Shown here piece after piece: positions 17,259-24,941 of a DNA stretch of 31,745 nucleotides. The notes beneath the pieces are model-generated. The model was not told the origin of the DNA. It saw only the letters and a list, made by a program, of their open reading frames with translations, and did not search any database. Numbering within the stretch: position 1 is the stretch's first letter; the number at the start of each line of letters is the position of its first letter. Both the position numbers and the translations under genes were made by a program. Origin of the DNA: Christensenella sp. UBA6420 (GTDB lineage: Bacteria > Bacillota > Clostridia > Christensenellales > DTU072); the NCBI GenBank assembly GCA_002439705.1, contig DJPE01000027.1, forward strand, positions 1-31,745. Reading direction: 5' to 3'.

Positions 17259-18334
17259 TTTCTTTCGATTATCCTTTTATATTCCTTTACCGTTTCGGCG
17301 GCTATGCTTTGCCACGAATACTTTTCGCGGGTGTATTCCACGCCTTTTTTACCTTTATCTGCCCAATTTTCCCTGTCTTCGACGGCTCTTACTATCGTTC
17401 CCGCGACTTCTTCCGCCGTTTCTCCCGCGTAATAACCGTATCCGTAACTTTCCGCTTCTTCCGCAAGGTTCGTTCCCGAAGTAAGTATTACGGGAAGTCC
17501 TACGTTCATCGCTTCGAGTATTCCGAGCGGCAACCCTTCGTTGCGGGAAAGCTGAATGAATATATCCGATTTAAGAAGAGTATTTATCTTCTCTTCGTCG
17601 AACACGGGGTCGTGTAATTTTACTATATCTCCTACGCCGTTAGCTAAGATAAGTTCGGTTATTTCCGCCTTTCTTCCCGCGTAATCGGGTCCGTAAATAT
17701 CGAGCGAAACGCCGCGTTTTACGCAATAATCTTTTATCTTAGCGATACCTTCTATCAGTCTGTCTATACCTTTTATATAGACTTCCAACCTGCCTATATA
17801 AACGAGTTTACAACCGTCGGTCGAAAAATTTTCTTTCTTGCTTTCAATATCCGCTATACCGTTGGTCGCGATAAACTTTTCGGGCGTTTTTATCTTCGTC
17901 GCCGACAACTCTTTGTCCGACAGACATTGCACGGCTTTCGCGTTTCTTATAAACTTATTGAAAAGCAGGATATACGCTATCTTCTTCTTGAACGCTTTTT
18001 TCCTTAACGCCGTTTCCGTCAATTCTCCGTGCGGAACAATTATATAAGGAATATTGCGTTTAATTAAATTCCTGTAAATAGCGATATTTTCTATATTGTT
18101 TACTTCGTTAATAACCACCAAATCGGGTTTGTTATATGGCGACGGCAAATAATCGGGAAAATTCTTCGTCCCTGCGTACTCCAACTGCAAGTTACCTATT
18201 CCCGCGTCCCGTCCCGTGATATTGACGAGCCTTACGTCGGCGTGCTCCGACTGAAACTTAACGTATTGCGGAACGACGACGCTCACGCCGTTAGATTTGT
18301 TTCCGTAGCTTTTAACGATATGTAAGATTATCAT
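17255..18334 (-). CDS. GT4-family glycosyltransferase
   Basis: The 359-residue GT-B enzyme has C-terminal domain landmarks KLVYIGRLEVYIKGIDRL and the retaining-enzyme Glu-x7-Glu motif in SRNEGLPLGILEAM, followed by GLPVILTSGTN. The N-terminal domain includes IVPHGELTETALR, which resembles the acceptor region of WcaI/WfcD-like transferases. Donor and acceptor sugars cannot be told. It starts 15 bases after the preceding stop, with only a weak GGACGAAG ribosome binding site. Confidence 0.92.
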   Translation of the reverse strand: MIILHIVKSYGNKSNGVSVVVPQYVKFQSEHADVRLVNITGRDAGIGNLQLEYAGTKNFPDYLPSPYNKPDLVVINEVNNIENIAIYRNLIKRNIPYIIVPHGELTETALRKKAFKKKIAYILLFNKFIRNAKAVQCLSDKELSATKIKTPEKFIATNGIADIESKKENFSTDGCKLVYIGRLEVYIKGIDRLIEGIAKIKDYCVKRGVSLDIYGPDYAGRKAEITELILANGVGDIVKLHDPVFDEEKINTLLKSDIFIQLSRNEGLPLGILEAMNVGLPVILTSGTNLAEEAESYGYGYYAGETAEEVAGTIVRAVEDRENWADKGKKGVEYTREKYSWQSIAAETVKEYKRIIERK

Positions 18335-18349
18335 AACTTCGTCCGAATA

Positions 18350-19243
18350 CTATCCTTTTATAATTTCGGTAATCTTTTTAGCAAAGAACAGATCGTGTAT
18401 CGCAAGTCCTATGTTGTATACCAAAATCCTTTCTTCGCCGTTCGTTCTGCCGTCGGCTTTTCCCGCCATTACGGCAGCCACTTCGGCAAAACTCTTATAC
18501 ATATTAAAATATTTGAATTCGTGCAAATGTGCCGTATCGTCGCCGAATATTTTATCGAACGCCAAATCGCACTCCATAAAGCCTCTGGTATGAATAGGAA
18601 TGATCGTGACTCCTTTTTTATACACTGAAGCCGAACAAAAATCTTTTTCCGCGTAAGAAACGGCGGAAAAGATAAGGTCTGCGTCTTTGAACATCTCTTC
18701 GTATGATTCAAACACTTCGAACTTTACGTTTTTGTACGAAGAAAACTTCTCTATAAATCTTTCCGCGTCGTTCAAAAACTTATATAAACGCACCGTCATT
18801 TTCTTCGCCTTATATCTTTCGAAGAAAATTTCCGCAACGTGGTACATTATATTTCCTAAACCTACCATCGCCACCGTAGAAAAATCCTTGCGAGCGAAAA
18901 GTTCGGCGGAGTGTACCGCCACGGCTCCCGTTCTCATAGCGGTAATCTCGTTTCCGTCGAGAATACCCGTTAATTTACCCGTATCGTAATCGTATAACAA
19001 TATCGTCGCGTCCAAAGCGGGCACTCTGTCGGGGTATCTGTTCACGCACTTTACACCCGCTATTCCGAGCGGTTCCATAACGGCGGGCATCGTGTTGTAA
19101 AACAATTCTCCGTTTCTTTTCTTTATGCTTATTTTCGCCGGCAAATCGTATTCGTATTTATGGCTTAAACAAGTTTTTACCCACTCCACCTTAGTGTCGG
19201 CAGACACGCCGAGCGATTTTATTTGTTCGTCGGTTATTATCAT
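18350..19243 (-). CDS. Ornithine cyclodeaminase / mu-crystallin family protein
   Basis: The 297-residue protein has the family fold. An N-terminal substrate domain carries AGVKCVNRYP (conserved Lys) and the carboxylate-binding TAMRTGAVAVHSA (Arg104). A Rossmann domain follows with the loop MVGLGNIMYHV (127-137). Family members are NAD(P)-dependent enzymes acting on amino acids or imines: ornithine cyclodeaminase, ketimine reductase, alanine dehydrogenase, SbnB-like synthases. The loop reads GLGNIMY rather than the usual GAGNQA-like form, so it may be a distinct subgroup. It overlaps the stop of the nucleotidyltransferase-aminotransferase gene by four bases, which points to a shared pathway. 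Its reaction is unknown. Confidence 0.88.
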   Translation of the reverse strand: MIITDEQIKSLGVSADTKVEWVKTCLSHKYEYDLPAKISIKKRNGELFYNTMPAVMEPLGIAGVKCVNRYPDRVPALDATILLYDYDTGKLTGILDGNEITAMRTGAVAVHSAELFARKDFSTVAMVGLGNIMYHVAEIFFERYKAKKMTVRLYKFLNDAERFIEKFSSYKNVKFEVFESYEEMFKDADLIFSAVSYAEKDFCSASVYKKGVTIIPIHTRGFMECDLAFDKIFGDDTAHLHEFKYFNMYKSFAEVAAVMAGKADGRTNGEERILVYNIGLAIHDLFFAKKITEIIKG

Positions 19244-21051
19244 AATAATTCCTTTTTAATACCTTTTATCAGTTTATCGTTGTCTTCGGCGTTTCTTACC
19301 GCCACGCGGATAAAGTTCTTTCCGCCGAAATAATTTTTGCTCGAAAGGTCTTTAATAAGCACGTTGTGTTTATCCAACATATTTACGCAGAAATCGTATG
19401 ACGAACGCTTCCCTAAATCAACCATCACGAAATTGGCTTGCGAGTCGTAGACCTTAATGCCGTCGATTTTTCTCAATTCTTTAATAAGTCGCGTTCTTTC
19501 GTCGGCTATCTTGTCGCAGGCTTTCGAGTAATCTTTCGCGTAAATGTTGTAAATTTGCAGATAGTATTCGGCGAAACTGTTTATGTTCCAGACCTGCATA
19601 AGGGAACGTAGCTCCGCTATCGTCTTTTCGTCGGAAGTAGCGAGTACGCCGAGTCGCAAAGCGGGTACGCCGTAAGACTTACTTATACTCTTGACCACGA
19701 TAAGATTATCATACTTATCGAGAATTTCGTTGTCGAGCAAAGTGTATCTCCTGTCCTTAACGGCGAAATCAACGAACGATTCGTCGATTACCAGACGGCA
19801 ATTATTTTCTTTAGCGGCTTGCGCAAGGGTAATTACTTCTTCTTTACTGAGTAAATATCCGCTCGGATTATCGGGGTTTACCACCATAAGGCAGTCCGCC
19901 GTCTTCGTGTATTCAACTAACTTCTGCAGATTATGGCTGTAATCCCATTGCGAATTGTCTATCTTTATGAGTTCACAGTTTCTGAAACATCTTACGTATT
20001 CGTTGAACGTGGGCAACGCCACCGCAACTTTTCCAGTAAGGTACAGTCCGAGTACGTTAATAAGTTCCGCTGCGCCGTTGCCGACGAGAATATGTTTTGC
20101 GTTTACGTCGAATATCCTTTCGGCATTCATATTCTGCATAGAAAGTCCCGACGGATACTGCGTAAGCAACACGGGAAACTCGTTCTGCATTTTCTCAACC
20201 ATCTTTTTAGGCGGGAAATACGGATTGACGAGATAGCAGAAATCGAGAATTTTGTTATATCTCCAATATCCGCCGAACTTCGATATAATGTCGTCGTATT
20301 TTTCTTTGCCTTTCTTGAAAAGAACTCCCGCTATGTCCAAATCCTGCGCGTCGTCTATTTCGTACCAGGGCATATCGTCCATATACATGGCTTTAAGTTC
20401 GGTATTGGATATGGGCGAAAGGACTTTCAAGACGGTTTCGTAATAAGAATTAAGTCCGAATGCTTGCATATACGCTTCCAAAAACGGAAGATAAAATCTT
20501 CTGAAAAACTCTTTACTGAATTTATACACGTTCACCGTTTTATAGTAATCGTCGCACAGACTCAAATCCATATCTTTCTTTTCGATAAACTGAGTCACGT
20601 TATCGTCGTCGTCCACGGTAATGACCGTGCCGTCCATCCAGGACTCGTATTTTGCGACGGTGACTACGTTCGCATAAGGGTAATCGACGAGTTTCTTTAT
20701 AAGGTTTTCGTCGTAAATCAAATCGGATTCCAACAGAATGGTATCGTCTTCGAGCATACGCTCTTTCGCGAGATAGAAAGAATAAATATTATTCGACGTG
20801 GCGTAATCTTTGTTATAAATAAACTCGAATTCTATTCCGCAGTCGGAATAGTTGTCGAGAATATAGTTTTTCAAGTTCTCGCCTTCGTATCCCGTAACGA
20901 GAACGAACTTTTTTAACCCCGCTATTTTTATCGCGTCGATGGCTCTGTCGATAAGTTTTTTCCCCGCGACTTCCACCATACATTTAGTGTTGTTGTCGGT
21001 AAACTGTTTAAGTCGCTTGCCCATTCCGGCAGCCAACATAAGTGCTTGCAT
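19240..21051 (-). CDS. Bifunctional sugar/alcohol-phosphate nucleotidyltransferase - HisC/CobD-like PLP enzyme
   Basis: This 603-residue protein is a two-domain fusion. Residues 1-240 are a LicC-like nucleotidyltransferase: LAAGMGKRLKQF holds the triphosphate loop, NTKCMVEVAGKKLID the lysine, and LLESDLIYD the metal-binding Asp. Residues from about 255 to the end are a class I PLP enzyme of the HisC/CobD type: NPDNPSG (392-398), DESFVDF (423-429), PLP lysine Lys458 in SISKSYGVPALRLG, and FIRVAVR near the end. HisC/CobD-type enzymes either transaminate or decarboxylate phosphorylated substrates. The fusion could therefore make an amino-alcohol phosphate and activate it with CTP. The LicD gene just upstream would be the matching transferase. 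The exact substrate is not deducible. AAGGAG precedes the ATG. Confidence 0.9.
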   Translation of the reverse strand: MQALMLAAGMGKRLKQFTDNNTKCMVEVAGKKLIDRAIDAIKIAGLKKFVLVTGYEGENLKNYILDNYSDCGIEFEFIYNKDYATSNNIYSFYLAKERMLEDDTILLESDLIYDENLIKKLVDYPYANVVTVAKYESWMDGTVITVDDDDNVTQFIEKKDMDLSLCDDYYKTVNVYKFSKEFFRRFYLPFLEAYMQAFGLNSYYETVLKVLSPISNTELKAMYMDDMPWYEIDDAQDLDIAGVLFKKGKEKYDDIISKFGGYWRYNKILDFCYLVNPYFPPKKMVEKMQNEFPVLLTQYPSGLSMQNMNAERIFDVNAKHILVGNGAAELINVLGLYLTGKVAVALPTFNEYVRCFRNCELIKIDNSQWDYSHNLQKLVEYTKTADCLMVVNPDNPSGYLLSKEEVITLAQAAKENNCRLVIDESFVDFAVKDRRYTLLDNEILDKYDNLIVVKSISKSYGVPALRLGVLATSDEKTIAELRSLMQVWNINSFAEYYLQIYNIYAKDYSKACDKIADERTRLIKELRKIDGIKVYDSQANFVMVDLGKRSSYDFCVNMLDKHNVLIKDLSSKNYFGGKNFIRVAVRNAEDNDKLIKGIKKELL

Positions 21052-21064
21052 AATATTCTCCTTT

Positions 21065-21946
21065 TTATTTATCGAGTTCCATTTCGATAATCATATGTCT
21101 TTCTCTCTTCTCTTCGGGCGGCAACTGCATATAATTACTGCCGTATTGAGATTTGAGATAAGAATCGTAATCGGCGAATCCGAAAAACTTTCTTCCCTCG
21201 AATTCGTATTCTTTCAAGTTCTCCATATCTGTAGCAGGTTGTATCTTTAACCATATTCCCGTCCAAAGCTTATCGCTCGGTTTTTCGCTCCTTACCGCGC
21301 GTAAAGAAAGTTTCGTCCAGAATCTTATGGGAAGTATCGACGCGAAAAAGCCTAACAAGCGGCGTTTTTTATAGTAAGAACCGAGTTCTTTATATTTTTT
21401 CCCCGCTTCGATTATCGTCTTCGACGGGAATTTGAAATCGCACGAAAGGGAAGCCATTCTCGCTCCGAGTTTGAAATTAAGTTTGGCTAACTTTCTCTTC
21501 AAGCCGCTTTGCGGAACGTAATCGAGAACGAATATATCGATATATATCCCGTACTTATGCGGAAAACCTTCCGTCTGACACTCGGTAAGGACGGTGCCTT
21601 TTTTCATAAATTTTCCGAAATAATAAGGACAAATTTTATCGGTATCCCTGTCCCTTACCCAAAACTTTTCGTTGTGTTCTTCGGCAACTATTTTACGGAA
21701 TTTTTCGTAATCGGCTCTCTTCATTACGACGTCTATATCGTCGTCCCACGGAATAAACCCCGCGTGCCTAACCGCTCCGAGCATCGTTCCGTACGCAATG
21801 GAATAAGTAATACCGTTTTTTACGCAAATATCGTGCAAATCCTGCAATAAGTCGAGATTAGCTTGCTTCAACTTAGCTAACTGCTCGTCGTCTATGCAAA
21901 GATTTTGCAAATACTTATTATAAACCGCTCCCGATGATTTTTTCAT
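21065..21946 (-). CDS. LicD family phosphotransferase
   Basis: The 293-residue protein has the LicD hallmark YGTMLGAVRHAGFIPWDDD at 52-70, with the acidic metal-binding cluster DDDID (68-72). LicD proteins transfer phosphocholine or other phospho-alcohols from a CDP-linked donor onto surface glycans and teichoic acids. The activated donor here is probably made by the fusion gene 13 bases downstream. The C-terminal half has a basic stretch (YYKKRRLLGFF) that may lie against the membrane. The start at 21946 has AAGGAG 6 bases upstream. A frame five codons longer overlaps the GT2 stop. Confidence 0.92.
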   Translation of the reverse strand: MKKSSGAVYNKYLQNLCIDDEQLAKLKQANLDLLQDLHDICVKNGITYSIAYGTMLGAVRHAGFIPWDDDIDVVMKRADYEKFRKIVAEEHNEKFWVRDRDTDKICPYYFGKFMKKGTVLTECQTEGFPHKYGIYIDIFVLDYVPQSGLKRKLAKLNFKLGARMASLSCDFKFPSKTIIEAGKKYKELGSYYKKRRLLGFFASILPIRFWTKLSLRAVRSEKPSDKLWTGIWLKIQPATDMENLKEYEFEGRKFFGFADYDSYLKSQYGSNYMQLPPEEKRERHMIIEMELDK

Positions 21947-21947
21947 A

Positions 21948-22769
21948 TCAGCTCCTTGCAAAGGTCTTAAAGAACCATTGTCTTACCTTGTTCGTCATAA
22001 GTACCTGAACGACGAAACGGATAACGACCGCTTCCGCATATCCGAAAAAGCCTATTACGCCGTTGTCTTTCATAAACTTAAAAAGTTTCTTTTCGCTCTT
22101 GAAATAGGTATAACCGCCACGGCGAGCGTACATTTCTTTTCCGACTCTCGCATGCACAAGATTCTCTTGTATATTGTAGAACCTGCACCCGGCAAGATAA
22201 GTTCTCACCCACAGGTAGCTGTCTTCGTTATAATGCCAGTCCATATATCCGCCCGCTTTTTCTATTTCGCTCTTTTTGAACATTACGGTCATATGGTTGA
22301 ACGGGCAACGTTTTTTCAGATACTTACAAATATCTTCGTGCTTTTCGGGTACTATTCTCTGTCCGACGGCATTGTCCACCGTACCGATAAACTCTTCTAT
22401 ATTGCTGCCGACTATCGAAACCGACTTATCTTCTTCGAATATTTTAAGTTGTTTTTCGCACCTGTCGAGTTCGCAAATATCGTCGGTATCCATTCTCGCC
22501 ACTATCTCGTTGCGGCAGTATTCCATACCTTCGCGTAAGGCTAAACCGAGCCCCATATTCTTTTTGAGCGGAACTATCGTATAAAGGGACGGAGTTTTTT
22601 CCGCGAGAGAAAAAACGTAATCTTTAAGTTCCTGCGGAATTTCGCCGTCGATTACCACGACTATTTGTTCGGGCGGTACGGTTTGATTTACCATACTGTC
22701 TACGCACTCTTCCATTTCGTCGACTTTCGTGTTTTTATAAATCGAAGTTAAAAAACTATATTTTTCCAT
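21948..22769 (-). CDS. GT2-family glycosyltransferase
   Basis: The 273-residue GT-A glycosyltransferase resembles the AmsE/WfgS-like group of exopolysaccharide enzymes. The opening YSFLTSIYKNT and IVVVIDGE form the nucleotide-binding sheet. The metal motif is DTDD in ARMDTDDICELDR (94-97), and HYNEDSYLWVR supplies the likely acidic catalytic residues. The C-terminal ~40 residues are hydrophobic and basic, consistent with membrane association. It begins one base after the stop of the sugar transferase and probably adds the second sugar. Confidence 0.9.
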   Translation of the reverse strand: MEKYSFLTSIYKNTKVDEMEECVDSMVNQTVPPEQIVVVIDGEIPQELKDYVFSLAEKTPSLYTIVPLKKNMGLGLALREGMEYCRNEIVARMDTDDICELDRCEKQLKIFEEDKSVSIVGSNIEEFIGTVDNAVGQRIVPEKHEDICKYLKKRCPFNHMTVMFKKSEIEKAGGYMDWHYNEDSYLWVRTYLAGCRFYNIQENLVHARVGKEMYARRGGYTYFKSEKKLFKFMKDNGVIGFFGYAEAVVIRFVVQVLMTNKVRQWFFKTFARS

Positions 22770-22770
22770 A

Positions 22771-23421
22771 CTATTTCAACACCGCTATTATCGTCTTGAA
22801 AATGAGTTTTATATTGTAAAAAAGGCTCATTTTCGTAATGTATTCGAGATTATACGCAAGTTTTACGGGCATAATTTCTTCGATATACGCTTTTTCGGGG
22901 TTTTCGGCGTTCTCCAGAATTTCGTTTTCGTCGCGGAAAACTATAGACGCTTCGTCGGTAATTCCGGGGCGAACCAAAAGTACGTTTTTCTGAACTTCGT
23001 CGTACATATCGACGTACTTAGGAACTTCGGGACGGGGTCCTACGAAACTCATCTGTCCTACGAACACGTTGAAAAGTTGCGGCAGTTCGTCGATTTTGGT
23101 CTTTCTGAGGACCTTGCCCACTTTCGTTATTCTCGCGTCGCCGCTCGTCGATATTTGCAAACCTTTCGCTTCCGCGTCGGAAACCATGGTTCTGAACTTC
23201 ATTATTTTGAACGGTTTACCGTTTCTGCCCACTCTCGTCTGCTTGAAAAAGACTCCGCCGTCGGAATCGCAGACAATGGCTATCGCGATAATAAGAAAGG
23301 GCAGCAATAAAAACGTAAGTCCCAAAAAGCTGACCGTTATATCGAACGCTCTTATGGCAAAACGCGAAAACTTCTTCTTTTCGACTATCGCTTTATAATC
23401 GATATTTGCGTTTTCGTTCAT
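22771..23421 (-). CDS. Initiating undecaprenyl-phosphate sugar-phosphate transferase (short monotopic form)
   Basis: This enzyme starts the repeat unit by moving a sugar phosphate from UDP-sugar to undecaprenyl phosphate. The 216-residue protein is the compact PglC-like form: one hydrophobic re-entrant segment (26-50), then FFKQTRVGRNGKPF, KFRTM (75-79), DELPQL (111-116), FVGPRPE (126-132) and RPGITDEASIVFRDE. It lacks the extra N-terminal membrane helices of WbaP/WcaJ. It overlaps the aminotransferase by four bases, with GGAGG inside that gene. This suggests the first sugar is an amino-deoxy sugar, which is an inference. Confidence 0.93.
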   Translation of the reverse strand: MNENANIDYKAIVEKKKFSRFAIRAFDITVSFLGLTFLLLPFLIIAIAIVCDSDGGVFFKQTRVGRNGKPFKIMKFRTMVSDAEAKGLQISTSGDARITKVGKVLRKTKIDELPQLFNVFVGQMSFVGPRPEVPKYVDMYDEVQKNVLLVRPGITDEASIVFRDENEILENAENPEKAYIEEIMPVKLAYNLEYITKMSLFYNIKLIFKTIIAVLK

Positions 23422-24620
23422 CTTACCTCCGCAAGGATTTCCTTAAAGCAAGCTATCACGTATTCAACTTCTTCGTCGGTAAGGCAGGTATGCAGCGGCA
23501 AAGTAATTTCGTTGGCGTAACGGTTATATGCGTTGGGATAGTCCTTTATATCAAAACCCATGTTTTTATAAGCGGTCATCATGGGAAGCGGCTTGTAATG
23601 AACGTTGCACGCGACGCCTTTTTCCGCCATTTTCACGATGATTTCTCTGCGTTTTTCATCGTCAGCCCAAGGTATTCTCGTAATATAGAGATGTCCGGAA
23701 GAAACGTGTTCGTCGTCGAAATGGTTAAGAGTTTCCACTCCGAGCGGACGGAACGCTGCGTCGTATCTTTCTATTATTTCGCGACGGCGAGCCAGCATCG
23801 CGGGATAACGTCTTAACTGAACCAGTCCTATCGCAGCCATTATATCGGTCATATTGCACTTATACCACGTTCCTACAATGTCGTACTCCCATGAACCGAG
23901 CTTCGTTTTTGCCAGAGCGTCTTTATTCTGTCCGTGCAGAGAATAAAGCTGAATTTTCTTATAAATATCTTCGTCGTCTATTCCGTCTATGCTCTTCCAT
24001 GTAAGCGCGCCGCCTTCCGCAGTGGTAAGATTCTTGACGGCGTGGAAAGAAAAAGAAGAAAAGTCGGCTATACTTCCGACTTTCTTTCCGTGACGCTCCG
24101 CGCCGAACGCGTGCGCCGTATCCGCACAAACGGCAATTCTGCCTATCGCTCTCTGAATATCGTTATTCGGAGTGAAGATACCTTTCTTCGCTTCCACGAT
24201 AGAGAATATTCTGTCGTAGTCGCAAGGCACGCCCCCTAAATCTACGGGAATTATAACTTTCGTCGCGGGAGTAATAGCTTTCTCCAACGCGTCGTAATCC
24301 ATTTCGAGATTGTCTTCCTGAACGTCGACGAGTACGAGTTTCGCTCCGACATGACACACTACGGAAGCCGAAGCCGTGTAGGTGTATGCGGGGACTATTA
24401 CTTCGTCTCCTCCGCCTATCCCGAGCACTCTCAAAGCCATTTCGGCGCAAGCAGTCTGGGAATTAAGACAAACGGCTTTGTTCACGCCGCAATATTCCGC
24501 TATCCGTCTTTCAAACTCTTTGGTTTTCGGACCGGTGGTAATCCAACCCGAACGTAGCGTATCCGCTACTTCCGCAATTTCTTCTTCGGTTATATCCGGA
24601 GGTGAAAAAGGTATTTTCAT
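23418..24620 (-). CDS. DegT/DnrJ/EryC1/StrS family sugar aminotransferase
   Basis: This 400-residue PLP enzyme normally aminates a 4-keto (or 3-keto) nucleotide sugar. Landmarks are SGWITTGPKTKEFE near the start, AYTYTASASV, CADTAHAFGA (Asp167 contacts PLP nitrogen) and the PLP lysine Lys196 in FSFHAVKNLTTAEGG. The start at 24620 follows AAGGAG by 7 bases and gives the typical MKIPFSPPDIT. It is the first gene of the polysaccharide operon and is coupled to the initiating transferase. No UDP-sugar 4,6-dehydratase is in the operon, so its keto-sugar would come from RmlB's product or from an enzyme encoded elsewhere. Confidence 0.93.
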   Translation of the reverse strand: MKIPFSPPDITEEEIAEVADTLRSGWITTGPKTKEFERRIAEYCGVNKAVCLNSQTACAEMALRVLGIGGGDEVIVPAYTYTASASVVCHVGAKLVLVDVQEDNLEMDYDALEKAITPATKVIIPVDLGGVPCDYDRIFSIVEAKKGIFTPNNDIQRAIGRIAVCADTAHAFGAERHGKKVGSIADFSSFSFHAVKNLTTAEGGALTWKSIDGIDDEDIYKKIQLYSLHGQNKDALAKTKLGSWEYDIVGTWYKCNMTDIMAAIGLVQLRRYPAMLARRREIIERYDAAFRPLGVETLNHFDDEHVSSGHLYITRIPWADDEKRREIIVKMAEKGVACNVHYKPLPMMTAYKNMGFDIKDYPNAYNRYANEITLPLHTCLTDEEVEYVIACFKEILAEVR

Positions 24621-24661
24621 AATTCGCTCCTTACATGTCAACTATAAATATAATGTTAATA

Positions 24662-24690
24662 ATTATATCACACGCGTATATTTCCGTCAA
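24662..24690 (-). promoter_or_regulatory. Sigma-A type promoter of the polysaccharide operon
   Basis: On the minus strand TTGACG (24690-24685) and a perfect TATAAT (24667-24662) are 17 bases apart. The start of transcription falls about 35 bases before the first ATG. No comparable promoter was noticed inside the 14.8-kb operon. Confidence 0.85.
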
Positions 24691-24894
24691 CATCTTTATA
24701 AAAGGGCGTCCCATGCACATTGCTTTACGCCGCAAAAAAACGGGGTAAGATGATTTACACAAAATGGATACTGCCAAAACACTAGCAAAAAAGCGGATAT
24801 AAATCAGAGTTTTTGCAGCTTTCACGAAAACTTCACCTACCGTACTTAGTTTTTCGCAAAAAATCACCGCACCTGTGCCACTCTGCACTAAAAT
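24691..24894. other. Non-coding stretch between two minus-strand operons
   Basis: Together with the promoter and terminator on either side this is the only gap of about 320 bases within the minus-strand gene block. I see no RNA gene or riboswitch with confidence. A weak 85-codon minus-strand frame (24631-24888) crosses the operon promoter and has no ribosome binding site. Short T/A-rich runs alternate with GC-rich patches. Confidence 0.4.
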
Positions 24895-24914
24895 GGCGTC
24901 CGAAACCGAACGCC
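24890..24914 (-). terminator. Probable terminator of the Lrp-aminotransferase-ligase-isomerase operon
   Basis: On the minus strand GGCGTTCG and CGGACGCC form an 8-bp stem with a GTTT loop (24914-24895), followed by ATTTT. The T tract is short, so some readthrough into the polysaccharide operon is possible. It lies about 27 bases after the isomerase stop. Confidence 0.6.
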
Positions 24915-24941
24915 CTTGAAATAATTTTTATTTATCCGCCG

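Noticed and set aside
19933..20916. A 327-codon plus-strand frame inside the fusion gene
   Set aside because: It is an antisense shadow with no ribosome binding site and unnatural composition. The minus-strand enzyme motifs are clear.
24631..24888. Minus-strand frame of 85 codons with a hydrophobic stretch
   Set aside because: It runs across the polysaccharide operon promoter, lacks a ribosome binding site, and has erratic composition. It is kept only as non-coding sequence that may be worth a repeat search.
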